Positions 16,756 to 25,071 of a DNA stretch of 36,633 nucleotides are shown here, piece after piece; position 1 is the first letter of the stretch; each line of letters starts with the position of its first letter. This DNA is from Anaerolinea sp. (GTDB lineage Bacteria; Chloroflexota; Anaerolineae; Anaerolineales; UBA4823): the NCBI GenBank assembly GCA_020722415.1, contig DYKV01000010.1, positions 1-36,633 on the forward strand, read 5' to 3'. Made by a program: the position numbers and the translations under genes. The notes beneath the pieces were generated by a model. The model was not told where the DNA came from and made no database searches. It saw only the letters and a list, made by a program, of their open reading frames with translations.

Positions 16756-17628
16756 ATGCCCCAAACCTGTATTATCACCGATAATTCTGTCCAATTTCCA
16801 CAAAACAGGTTTAAAGGTCAAGAGTATGTGAAAATCCTGCCGTTAATCCCTAAAAATTTTGGTTACATTGCAAGACAAGGCAAGCATAGCAGCACCAAAA
16901 CACCCCCACCAGCGGATGTAACCGCTGCGGATGTAACCGCTGCTGAATTTGCCCCATCTTCTAGCACACTTCCACAAGCTCATAAGTTGATCCCTGTCAT
17001 CCTTTCATTATCTAGAAAATTTCACAATCTGTTATTTATCCTCCCTGCCCCTAACTTTTCACCATCAATTTCAATAATCACTGCCCTACTAGAACAAGTA
17101 TCTATCTCTGCTAATGTGGAAATCGTCAACAGTCAAACCATTTCATTAGGAGTTGGATGGCTCATTCAGACCTGTGCAGGCGCTATTGCAAATGGTGGAT
17201 CTATATCCCAAATTAAATATTACCTAAACAATAAAATACCTCACGTCTACACTTTAATATATTTCCATAATTTATTAAATTTAAAAGCTTTAAATTTGCT
17301 TGATCCCGACCAGGCATTGGTGGGCGATTTATTAGGCATTCATCCTTTGGTATTATTGGAAAAAGGTCAAATATTACCTTATCAAAAGGTGCGAAATGCA
17401 AGAAATATTGGAGATTTAATCATAAATTATGCTCATGAATTTGAGAAAATTCAATTTTTAGGTATCATTTTTGGCAGCGATGTGGGTGTCAGTGATAAGA
17501 AAAACCTAACCTTTCGTACCTATTCCGCCTTTCCAAAAATTAAAACTGAATTTCAAATGATGAACAAACCTCTCGACAATATTCTGGGGACACAATCAAT
17601 CGGTTTCCTTCTCATTGATAAGGAATAA
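16756..17628 (+). CDS. Diverged DegV-like protein
   Basis: A 290-residue protein with the DegV layout but poor conservation. CIITDNSVQFP at 5-15 matches the first DegV strand. VEIVNSQTISLGVGWLIQTCAGAIANGG in the middle matches the V-x-D-S-x-x-x-S-x-G-x-G block, but with Asn for Asp. The C-terminal half follows the normal order of elements. The fatty-acid-contacting TTSxPSP-type loop is replaced by FAPSSSTLPQ, and the canonical R-S-G-R segment by LKALNLLDPD. A perfect 15-bp tandem duplication encodes the repeat ADVTAADVTAA at 53-63. The gene is AT-richer than its neighbours. It ends 4 bases before the start of a canonical DegV gene. It may be a paralogue with changed ligand binding, or one losing function. 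Confidence 0.7.
   Translation: MPQTCIITDNSVQFPQNRFKGQEYVKILPLIPKNFGYIARQGKHSSTKTPPPADVTAADVTAAEFAPSSSTLPQAHKLIPVILSLSRKFHNLLFILPAPNFSPSISIITALLEQVSISANVEIVNSQTISLGVGWLIQTCAGAIANGGSISQIKYYLNNKIPHVYTLIYFHNLLNLKALNLLDPDQALVGDLLGIHPLVLLEKGQILPYQKVRNARNIGDLIINYAHEFEKIQFLGIIFGSDVGVSDKKNLTFRTYSAFPKIKTEFQMMNKPLDNILGTQSIGFLLIDKE
16912..16941 (+). repeat. Perfect 15-bp tandem duplication inside the diverged DegV-like gene
   Basis: GCGGATGTAACCGCT occurs twice head to tail (16912-16926 and 16927-16941). It keeps the frame and adds five residues (ADVTA). Each unit is also quasi-palindromic (GCGG against CCGC). It looks like a recent slippage or duplication event in a weakly constrained loop. Confidence 0.9.
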
Positions 17629-17632
17629 TTTG

Positions 17633-18493
17633 GTGAGCGAAGAATCATCTATTGCAATCGTGACCGATAGTACTGCAGATATCCCTGAGGATATTCTAGT
17701 TAAATACAACATTCACATGGTTAATAATTTTATCGTCATTGATGGACAAAGTGTTGAGGATCGGAAAGAAATAACCCGAAATGAATTCTATAACACACTA
17801 CCAAAAATGAAGACCTTTCCAACAACTGCAACAGCTTCATCTGGCACCTACCAAAAATTATATGGGCAAATCCTTTCCGAAGGCAAAGAATTTATCTTGT
17901 CCATTCATACATCAGAAAAATTGAGTGGGATAATCAATGCTGCCAGCACGGCAGCAAGTTTATTTTCCGGTAAAGTTAAAGTGATCGATAGCCTAAGCCT
18001 AAGTATGGGATTGGGTTTTCAAGTAATCGCTGCAGCTGAATCAGCAGCAGCGGGGATGAGTCTGGATAAGATTGTCAAGAGAATCGAGAGTATTCGAAAG
18101 CGCCTTAAATTAATCGCCATGCTTGACACGTTGGAATATGTGCATCGCAGTGGCCGGGTTTCTTGGGCAAAAGCCTGGATTGGAGACTTCTTACGCTTTA
18201 AACCTTTTCTTGAGGTGCTCAATGGACAAGTGCTTAGCCTTGGGGAAGTCCGCACATATCGAAAAGGGTTTAAGAGACTGGTGGATATGATTCGTAAATA
18301 TACCCCCCTAGAGAGTCTGGCTGTTTTACACACAAACGCAGAAGAACAAGCTAAAAATTTTCTGAATGAAATTAATGACATTGTCCCCGAAAAAAATTAT
18401 ATTGTCAATGTTACCAGCGTAATTGGATCACACACTGGTCCAAACGGTCTAGGCTTTGCTATTATCCGCCAGGAATCAGGAACGGACTGGTAA
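17633..18493 (+). CDS. DegV family fatty-acid-binding protein (FakB-like)
   Basis: A 286-residue DegV/FakB-family protein from GTG 17633, which has AGGA eight bases upstream; the open frame begins 18 bases earlier but overlaps the previous gene. Family blocks are intact: IAIVTDSTADIPEDI at the start, FPTTATASSGTYQKLY (the head-group loop), SIHTSEKLSGI, VIDSLSLSMGLGFQV and YVHRSGRVSWAKAW with FKPFLEVLNGQV. FakB proteins hold one fatty acid and present it to FakA for phosphorylation. The neighbours fit: FakA-like kinase and a second DegV-like gene upstream. The fatty-acid preference cannot be told from sequence. Confidence 0.92.
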   Translation: MSEESSIAIVTDSTADIPEDILVKYNIHMVNNFIVIDGQSVEDRKEITRNEFYNTLPKMKTFPTTATASSGTYQKLYGQILSEGKEFILSIHTSEKLSGIINAASTAASLFSGKVKVIDSLSLSMGLGFQVIAAAESAAAGMSLDKIVKRIESIRKRLKLIAMLDTLEYVHRSGRVSWAKAWIGDFLRFKPFLEVLNGQVLSLGEVRTYRKGFKRLVDMIRKYTPLESLAVLHTNAEEQAKNFLNEINDIVPEKNYIVNVTSVIGSHTGPNGLGFAIIRQESGTDW

Positions 18494-18503
18494 AATTATA
18501 TTT

Positions 18504-21020
18504 ATGAAGCCATCCATTCAGAAACTTTATAACATATTTAAAATTGAATCAGAAAACGATTACTTTAATCGAGCCGTAATTGGTGGAGTAGATCGCATTC
18601 TAGATAAATGGGTAAATGAAGCGCGGCTCGATCAAATTGACGAAGAGACGATTCAATCTATCTCTGAAAATCTCATTCATTATCCTGATTTAACACTTGA
18701 AGAGCGGGCTGAGACGTTGAAAACACTTTGGGAACAAATCCAAAAAAAATATGAAGCCGGAAATCTCACCCTCTTAACGACCAACCAACCCAAAAAAGAA
18801 ACACCGTTAAAGTCACCACCCAAAACCCACTCAAGGTCCTCAAAAAGAGAAGGTAACGAATTAACCAAAGTTCAAAGGAAGAAGAACAAGGCTTCAGCGG
18901 AAATGAGCGAGTCGCCCATCCAACCAGCCGCTCTGCAAGCTCCAATTCAGGTGATTACCGGTGTGGGCACTCGCTACACCCAAGTACTTGCTAAACTCGG
19001 TCTTTATACTTTGGGGGATTTGTTATACTACCTCCCCCGCCGCTATGATGATTATTCACAGTTGCGCCCAATCAACCGTTTACATTATGGGGAAGAAGTT
19101 TCCGTTATTGGGACAATTCAATCAGTCACCGCGCGGAAATCAGCGAATAACCGCCCCATCGTGGAGGCAATTCTCACTGATAACAGCGGCGCTATTCGGA
19201 TCACTCTATTTAATCAACCATGGCAGATGGCGAAATTGCGGATAGGCAATCAATATTCCATAGCTGGTAAAGTTGATCAGTATTTGGGCAGGTTGGTTTT
19301 TATCAACCCTGAGATAGAACAATTAGATGAGGAATTGTTAAATAGCGGAAGAATAGTGCCGGTCTATCGGTTAACCGAGAATATCAGTCAACGCTGGTTA
19401 CGGAAGACAATTAAGCAAGTTGTTGATTTCTATGCTCCAAAATTAGTGGATTATTTGCCCGATTCTATCCGCAATGCCGCTGGCTTGATGGAGATTTCTA
19501 AGGCGATCGCCCAAGCGCATTTCCCTGACTCGCCGAAAATGCTTGAACAAGCTCGGTTTCGTTTAGCGTTCGACGAAATTTTCTTCCTCCAGATCGGTGT
19601 TTTACGCCATAAACACAATTGGCAAAAACGGACCGCCCATCGTTTTACTTGTTCAAGCGAATGGTTGCAAAGGGTCACAGCTACTCTTCCATATCAATTA
19701 ACCAATGCCCAACAAAGAGCAATTGAGCAAGCCTGTCAAGATTTAGCCTCTGGGAAACCAATGAACCGATTATTACAGGGCGATGTTGGATCGGGTAAAA
19801 CGGTTGTAGCCGCTATCTTAGCCGCATGGATTGCGGAAAATGGCGGGCAAAGCGCCATTATGGCTCCGACCAGCATCCTGGCTGAACAGCATTATCGTAC
19901 ATTTATGAAATTATTATCTGCAGAGGAGCGCTCGGACCCAGCAAGAGCTAACGAACCTCCAATTCTTCTTGGCGAGTCCATCCGGTTGCTCACTGGCGCC
20001 ACACCCGAAAGCGAAAAAAATCAAATTCGAGAGGAATTAGCCAATGGCACGATTAAAATCATTATTGGCACTCACGCATTAATCGAAGAGCCGGTTCAAT
20101 TTAATAATTTGCAATTTATCATTGTTGATGAACAACATCGATTTGGGGTGGAACAACGCGCTCTATTGCGGTCTAAAGGTGAGAATCCCCATTTGCTCGT
20201 CATGACCGCAACACCAATCCCGCGTTCCTTAGCATTAACCATCTATGGTGATCTCGATCTGACCCTTATTGATGAATTACCTCCTGGCAGACAAGCCATC
20301 AACACCTACTTGGTTTTACCGCGCGAGCGTGAAAGGGTATATCGGTTAATCCAAAGTCAGGTAGAGAAGGGCAAACAAGCCTACATCATCTACCCCTTAA
20401 TAGAAGAAAGTGAAAACAACCCTACTTTATCTGCCATCGAAGAAGCCAAACGATTACAAGCCGATATATTTCCACATCTCCATGTCGGGCTTTTACATGG
20501 ACGCCTTAAAGCGGAGGAAAAAGAGGAAATTATGGCTAAATTCCAAAAGGGAGAATTTCACATTCTTGTTTCGACTTCTGTAGTTGAGGTTGGGGTGGAC
20601 AATCCTAATGCAACGGTAATGGTGGTTGAAGGGGCAAATCGGTTTGGTTTGGCACAATTACATCAATTTCGGGGTCGGGTTGGCAGGGGGCAAGACCCCG
20701 CTTATTGCTTATTGATCCCAGAAAAAGAAAGCGCCATAGATAATGAACGATTGATGGTTATCACTCAAACGCAAAATGGTTTTGAATTGGCGGAGCACGA
20801 TCTCAGGCAACGTGGACCAGGCGATTTCTTGGGCACCCGCCAATCTGGGTTTGCACAATTAAAATTCAGCAATTTAACCAACCTGCATGTTATTGAAACA
20901 GCCCGTAAATATGCCTTAGAACTATTCGAAAAAGATCCAGAATTAATTATGCCAGAACATCAACCGCTTGCAAAACAAGTCGAACGTTTTTGGCGCGAAA
21001 CAACCAGTGATATTAGTTAA
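18504..21020 (+). CDS. recG: ATP-dependent DNA helicase RecG
   Basis: An 838-residue RecG, the helicase that remodels stalled replication forks and Holliday junctions. From about residue 150 it follows the family: helix-hairpin-like ITGVGTRYTQVLAKLGLYTL, the OB-fold wedge domain (about 195-275), Walker A GDVGSGKT at 426-433, DEQH box at 542-545 (IVDEQHRFGVEQR), and the helicase C-terminal block with VEVGVDNPNATVMVVEGANR and QFRGRVGRG. The first 145 residues are extra compared with the roughly 690-residue E. coli protein: a helical part (1-90), then a Lys/Ser/Pro-rich linker. An N-terminal extension is known in several RecG lineages. The ATG lies 10 bases after the DegV stop with no visible Shine-Dalgarno, so translational coupling is likely. 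Confidence 0.96.
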   Translation: MKPSIQKLYNIFKIESENDYFNRAVIGGVDRILDKWVNEARLDQIDEETIQSISENLIHYPDLTLEERAETLKTLWEQIQKKYEAGNLTLLTTNQPKKETPLKSPPKTHSRSSKREGNELTKVQRKKNKASAEMSESPIQPAALQAPIQVITGVGTRYTQVLAKLGLYTLGDLLYYLPRRYDDYSQLRPINRLHYGEEVSVIGTIQSVTARKSANNRPIVEAILTDNSGAIRITLFNQPWQMAKLRIGNQYSIAGKVDQYLGRLVFINPEIEQLDEELLNSGRIVPVYRLTENISQRWLRKTIKQVVDFYAPKLVDYLPDSIRNAAGLMEISKAIAQAHFPDSPKMLEQARFRLAFDEIFFLQIGVLRHKHNWQKRTAHRFTCSSEWLQRVTATLPYQLTNAQQRAIEQACQDLASGKPMNRLLQGDVGSGKTVVAAILAAWIAENGGQSAIMAPTSILAEQHYRTFMKLLSAEERSDPARANEPPILLGESIRLLTGATPESEKNQIREELANGTIKIIIGTHALIEEPVQFNNLQFIIVDEQHRFGVEQRALLRSKGENPHLLVMTATPIPRSLALTIYGDLDLTLIDELPPGRQAINTYLVLPRERERVYRLIQSQVEKGKQAYIIYPLIEESENNPTLSAIEEAKRLQADIFPHLHVGLLHGRLKAEEKEEIMAKFQKGEFHILVSTSVVEVGVDNPNATVMVVEGANRFGLAQLHQFRGRVGRGQDPAYCLLIPEKESAIDNERLMVITQTQNGFELAEHDLRQRGPGDFLGTRQSGFAQLKFSNLTNLHVIETARKYALELFEKDPELIMPEHQPLAKQVERFWRETTSDIS

Positions 21021-21074
21021 GGTAAAATTGATTTATGAGACTAGATCCTGTTTTTATAATGTAGAAGGGGCATT

Positions 21075-21599
21075 ATGATCCGTGCAGTATTTCCGGGCAC
21101 TTTTGATCCAATCCATTTTGGCCATATAGACATAGCCAAACGAGCAGCTTTATTATTTGACGAGCTGATTATTGCAGTATACGACCGACCTTTAAAATCA
21201 CTCCTTTTTTCTCCCGCTGAACGAATCGAATTGGCTCAGCAATCCTTTACAGATATTCCGAAAATCAGCGTAATGGGTTATGGTGGATTAACGGTTGAGT
21301 TTTGTCGTAAAATTGATGCTAAAGTAATTGTGCGTGGATTGCGCGTGTTTTCGGATTTTGAATACGAATTTCGCATGGCGCTAGCTAATCATCATTTAGC
21401 TCCCGAAATTGAGGTGGTCGCCTTTATCTCAGCCGAAGAACATACTTTCTTGTCTTCTTCAACGGTACGTGAAATTGCTTCATTAGGCGGCGATGTCAAC
21501 GATATGGTGCCGCCCATAGTTGCTAAGGCGTTGAGAAGACGCTTTAAGGAACTTGGTGATGGCCAACAACTTGTACCAACCACCTCTTTGCGGGATTAA
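21075..21599 (+). CDS. coaD: Pantetheine-phosphate adenylyltransferase
   Basis: A 174-residue enzyme for the fourth step of coenzyme A synthesis, joining 4'-phosphopantetheine with ATP to give dephospho-CoA. The nucleotidyltransferase signature is intact: FPGTFDPIHFGH (T9, H14-x-x-H17), the VRGLRVFSDFEYEFRMA substrate block, and SSSTVREIASLGG as the KMSKS-like ISSTxIR motif. AGAAGGGG precedes the ATG. It lies 54 bases after recG; the rsmD methyltransferase gene often found between these two in other bacteria is absent here. Confidence 0.97.
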   Translation: MIRAVFPGTFDPIHFGHIDIAKRAALLFDELIIAVYDRPLKSLLFSPAERIELAQQSFTDIPKISVMGYGGLTVEFCRKIDAKVIVRGLRVFSDFEYEFRMALANHHLAPEIEVVAFISAEEHTFLSSSTVREIASLGGDVNDMVPPIVAKALRRRFKELGDGQQLVPTTSLRD

Positions 21600-21695
21600 T
21601 ACCTTGAATCTGGCATAATCCTTGCAATGGCTATTGACGAATAAAAACTATCAGAGTAATCTATTGTTAGGAAACTGATCGTGGCGAGGGCTTAA

Positions 21696-22160
21696 ATGGA
21701 TATCATGCATCTAATAGACAGATTAGAAGAAATCTTGAATGAAAGCCGACAACTCCCCTTTACCCATAATATTATTGTGGATGAAGAACGGGTTTTCGAA
21801 TTGATTGATCAGATGCGCATCGTGATCCCAGAAGAGGTTAAAAAAGCCCAACAAATACTTGCCCAAAAAGACCGCATTTTGGCACAGGCGCAAGAAGAAG
21901 CAAATCGAACCCTTGCCATTGCTAAGGAAAAACGTGACCAGATGGTGGAACGCGAAGCAATTGTCCAAGCCGCCCAAGCGCGGGCAGAGCAAATCATCGC
22001 CGAAGCTCGCAATGAACAAGAAATAACCCGCCAGGAGGCTGACGCATACGTATTAGACACCTTACGCAAACTGGAAATGGAATTGGATCGCTCGCTCACC
22101 CAGGTGCGGAATGGCATCACTTACCTTCAAAATGAACATGCCCGTCCACTAGGGGAGTGA
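21696..22160 (+). CDS. Coiled-coil protein downstream of coaD, unknown function
   Basis: A 154-residue, highly charged protein. Residues 1-45 are an ordered start (MDIMHLIDRLEEILNESRQ, then an ELIDQMRIVIPEEV segment). Residues 46-145 are a long helix rich in Ala, Glu, Gln, Lys and Arg with heptad spacing, including QAAQARAEQIIAEARNEQE. It resembles the stalk of ATP synthase b subunits and DivIVA-like proteins, but has no membrane segment and no DivIVA membrane-binding motif. Proteins of this kind are seen beside coaD in several Gram-positive-type genomes, as far as I recall; no function is established to my knowledge. GAGGG lies about five bases before the ATG. Confidence 0.8.
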   Translation: MDIMHLIDRLEEILNESRQLPFTHNIIVDEERVFELIDQMRIVIPEEVKKAQQILAQKDRILAQAQEEANRTLAIAKEKRDQMVEREAIVQAAQARAEQIIAEARNEQEITRQEADAYVLDTLRKLEMELDRSLTQVRNGITYLQNEHARPLGE

Positions 22161-22320
22161 AGCTATGTATTTTCGCGATTTACCGTATTAAAAACCTCAT
22201 ATTGGCAATCACCCCTTACCTAGCCCGCTGGTTCTATCAACCTTAAATTCCCTTCTTGTTTAATTACCAGCTATACACTAAAATAATCATCCTATTATTA
22301 TATGAGATGAGTTTTATTCT

Positions 22321-23226
22321 ATGGACCGATATTTTCTGACCCGCTACGCATGGCTTTCCATTGCAGCAGCCATAGCTACCATCGCGCTTAAAACCCTGGC
22401 GTATTTATTAACCGGGTCAGTGGGTTTATTATCCGATGCAGTTGAGTCAATTGTTAATTTGCTGGGCGCTATGATTGCCCTAACAATGCTAATCATCGCC
22501 GCTAAACCCCCGGATAAAGAGCATAATTACGGCCACAGCAAGGCTGAATATTTTTCCAGTGCAGCAGAAGGATTATTGATCTTAATCGCATCGTTAAGCA
22601 TCGCATATACGGCAGTACAACGATTAATTCACATCCAGCCAATTGAACAAGCGCCATTGGGATTAGCGGTATCTACTTTAGCATCCCTGATTAACTTCTT
22701 TGTTTCCCTCATTTTGATGAAAGCCGGTCGGAATTTCCACTCCATCACCCTAGAGGCTGATGCGCGCCACTTAATGACCGATGTCTATACATCTATTGGG
22801 GTAATTTTTGCTGTTGCTGGGGTGGCATTGACAGGGTGGTTTATCCTCGACCCTATTGTTGCTCTTATCGTCGCGGCAAATATCCTTTGGTCAGCATATC
22901 AGTTACTCCGTCGTTCAGCACTAGGGTTGATGGATACCGCGCTCGATGTTGCTGATCAAAAAATCGTTGAACAAGTCCTCGATAAGTATAAAGGAGAAGG
23001 GATTCAATTTCATGCCTTGCGGACACGACAAGCAGCCGGCAGACGGTTTGTCTCCGTCCATGTTCTCGTGCCTGGCAAATGGTCAACCCATAAAAGTCAT
23101 CATATCGCTGAGGAGATAGAAGCGGATATCCGCAATAGCTTAGTGGACACAACAGTTTTTACCCATATAGAACCGGTTGATGACCCTCTTTCCTATCAAG
23201 ATATGGACATCGATCGGCAGAAATAA
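22321..23226 (+). CDS. Cation diffusion facilitator family transporter
   Basis: A 301-residue metal-ion/proton antiporter of the CDF family. Six hydrophobic segments occupy residues 12-205, and the C-terminal 90 residues are the cytoplasmic domain. Metal-site residues are seen in [12 protein letters not shown] (D39 and neighbouring E42 and N46) and in [15 protein letters not shown] (a His and Asp four apart). The linker [16 protein letters not shown] is the typical histidine-bearing loop after the second segment. It would export a divalent metal such as Zn2+, Mn2+ or Fe2+; the atypical E/N in the first site prevents a firm choice. An AT-rich TATTAT-type stretch precedes the ATG. It converges on the SDR gene with only 4 bases between stop codons. 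Confidence 0.92.
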   Translation: MDRYFLTRYAWLSIAAAIATIALKTLAYLLTGSVGLLSDAVESIVNLLGAMIALTMLIIAAKPPDKEHNYGHSKAEYFSSAAEGLLILIASLSIAYTAVQRLIHIQPIEQAPLGLAVSTLASLINFFVSLILMKAGRNFHSITLEADARHLMTDVYTSIGVIFAVAGVALTGWFILDPIVALIVAANILWSAYQLLRRSALGLMDTALDVADQKIVEQVLDKYKGEGIQFHALRTRQAAGRRFVSVHVLVPGKWSTHKSHHIAEEIEADIRNSLVDTTVFTHIEPVDDPLSYQDMDIDRQK

Positions 23227-23230
23227 ATCC

Positions 23231-24022
23231 CTACCGCATTTCGCGCTGAACATATCCAATGCGCATTAACTGATCAACTAACCCAGGAAATACTTGATTG
23301 ATCCAAACCAAGTATGTCATATATCCTGGTAAGATTAATTGTTTCTTAGGATGTTCAATCAGATGGACAATCGCCCGGCCAACCTGATCGGCACTTAAAC
23401 GCATCCAATCTGGCGTCTTTATCCCTGTTCTCCGCTCAATCCCAGCATGCTCGGCAAATTCCGTGTTCACACCGCCTGGATACACTCCACTCACCTTAAT
23501 CCCATAATCGCTAACCTCCCTCCGAAGCGCTTCATTGAACCCGCGCAAACCAAATTTTGAAGCAGCATACACACTATAAGTGGGGACGCCGATTAACCCA
23601 GCTAAGGAGTTCACATTGATAATTTGCCCTTGGCGATTTTGGATCATGCTCGGGATAATTGCTCTGCATAATTGGGCTACGGCTATCAAATTGAGCTTAA
23701 TCTGTCTTTCGATGTCATCAATGGGATCGAGTTGGGCAAGCCATTTCAATCTCCCAAAACCAGCATTATTGATCAATACATCTACCCTTCCAAACTGCCC
23801 TAAAGCAGCAGCAGCCAATTCGGCGACTTGAGTTGATTCGGTTAAATCCGCAGGGTAAGATAATGCCGAACCACCTTTTAAATTGATTTCAGCACATAGT
23901 TGTTCCAACCTATCAACCCGCCGTGCAGTCACAAATAACGAATATCCTTTTTGGGCTGCAATACGGGCAGTCGCTTCACCAATACCCGAGGATGCGCCAG
24001 TGATCAAAACAACTTTTTTCAT
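23231..24022 (-). CDS. Short-chain dehydrogenase/reductase
   Basis: A 263-residue classical SDR oxidoreductase from ATG 24022, with AGGATGG upstream; the longer frame from 24070 adds an unsupported leader. The Rossmann motif GASSGIGEA is at 9-17, INNAG at 84-88, and the catalytic set is S139, Y152 and K156 in YAASKFGLRG. The arginines in VTARRVDRLE just after the second strand suggest NADP(H) preference. The substrate is unknown; the closest named relatives by style are the YqjQ/DltE-like bacterial SDRs. The C-terminus (ILPGYMTYLVWINQVFPGLVDQLM) is hydrophobic and might touch the membrane. Confidence 0.93.
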   Translation of the reverse strand: MKKVVLITGASSGIGEATARIAAQKGYSLFVTARRVDRLEQLCAEINLKGGSALSYPADLTESTQVAELAAAALGQFGRVDVLINNAGFGRLKWLAQLDPIDDIERQIKLNLIAVAQLCRAIIPSMIQNRQGQIINVNSLAGLIGVPTYSVYAASKFGLRGFNEALRREVSDYGIKVSGVYPGGVNTEFAEHAGIERRTGIKTPDWMRLSADQVGRAIVHLIEHPKKQLILPGYMTYLVWINQVFPGLVDQLMRIGYVQREMR

Positions 24023-24070
24023 AGAAAAACCATCCTGACTTATTAAAATTATTATTAATTGTACCCACAA

Positions 24071-24466
24071 ATGCTCAAACCACTTTCCCCTTCTAGAACA
24101 GAATAATTCTATAATTGGCTTAATACCATCTTAAAAGTTTTCCCAAAACCCATCCAGCACACTATGAATTCGAGATTTTCACTTGGTAATTCAAATCGTA
24201 ACGTTTAAGCTGCTGTTTTCTGCCAAGTTCGGCAGGCGAAAAGGCTTATTTCAGCACAAGGAATCCCATCATCTGCCAAGCACGTCGGCATTGCCGACTT
24301 TCATTCACTAAGCCAGAGATCTATCCTGCTGAATACAACCAGCCAACGAATGTTGAATCATCCTTCAGATGGAAAATTTTTGATTTAATCTACTTAGTCG
24401 ATTCCTCAATGTTATAATGCATTTAATCCGAAATGTTTGTATCTAGTTTTTAAAATAAACCATCCA
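24071..24466. other. Non-coding gap with two small stem-loops and a lone TATAAT
   Basis: About 395 bases between divergent genes with no credible gene. It holds a stem-loop CTGCC AAGTTC GGCAG (24220-24235), a second stem-loop GTCGGC ATT GCCGAC (24284-24298), and a 9-base direct repeat TCTGCCAAG at 24219-24227 and 24272-24280, each followed closely by CGGCA. A perfect TATAAT lies at 24413-24418, about 48 bases before the peptidase ATG, without a clear -35 box. The paired repeat and hairpins could be an operator, a small RNA or the remains of an old repeat. I cannot assign a function. Confidence 0.4.
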
Positions 24467-24988
24467 ATGATCCACCAGGAGATTGCTTCGCCACTTGCTG
24501 ATCAAATATTAGCAAATTTGCAATATCAGGGATTATCAAACAGTTGCGGACCATATAGTTTAACCACGGTGATCAACGCCATAAAGAACCTCCAGCTCGA
24601 CCCAGAGACAATTGCGCGAGAATTAAATAAACCGGTTAAACGTTTTTTCATTCCCATAATCCGGCGTATCCCCAATTCTGCCACCTTTCCCTGGGGGATG
24701 GTGGACATATTCAGTCAGTTTGGAATCAAAGCTCATTGGAAATGTTTTACGCCTCTCAATCATTTATTGGTCAGCTTTCAAAACGGAAATATCCTAATGC
24801 CAATCATTGGATCACTGCGACCACTTTGGGCGCATTTCCTTATCCTGATTGCAATACACCCCGTCAAAGGTTTCGGCTTTGCAAACACACAATTTCAACG
24901 CCCCGAAATAGATTGGATCGCCGAAGAACAATTTCGGCGGCAATGGCGGATATTTGCGAACTGTGTAGTAGAGGTTAATCCGCACTGA
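24467..24988 (+). CDS. Predicted C39-like cysteine peptidase family protein
   Basis: A 173-residue protein from ATG 24467. SNSCGPYSLTTVINA at 24-38 is the papain-like Cys loop of the peptidase C39/C39_2 clan (C27), and LWAHFLILIAI at 120-130 supplies the His (H123). The following GFGFANT, where the clan usually has an Asp-Pro turn, carries Asn instead. The protein has no signal peptide and no ABC transporter partner nearby, so it is not an obvious bacteriocin-processing exporter; a cytosolic peptidase or amide hydrolase is possible. The frame can be extended to a TTG at 24437, but no ribosome site supports that. It stands alone between divergent SDR and downstream acyl-CoA dehydrogenase genes. 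Confidence 0.68.
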   Translation: MIHQEIASPLADQILANLQYQGLSNSCGPYSLTTVINAIKNLQLDPETIARELNKPVKRFFIPIIRRIPNSATFPWGMVDIFSQFGIKAHWKCFTPLNHLLVSFQNGNILMPIIGSLRPLWAHFLILIAIHPVKGFGFANTQFQRPEIDWIAEEQFRRQWRIFANCVVEVNPH

Positions 24989-25071
24989 CGTCTCTACATC
25001 GTTGAGCTTCATCTCCATCATATCAAAAAAATTAACCTCATAAATAACCTAAATATTTTTAAGGAGGGAAC

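Noticed and set aside
22184-22210. Eight-codon mini-ORF after the coiled-coil gene, considered as a leader peptide or a remnant of a DUF177/rpmF locus
   Set aside because: Too short, no ribosome site, no regulatory hairpin nearby and no similarity to the expected proteins.
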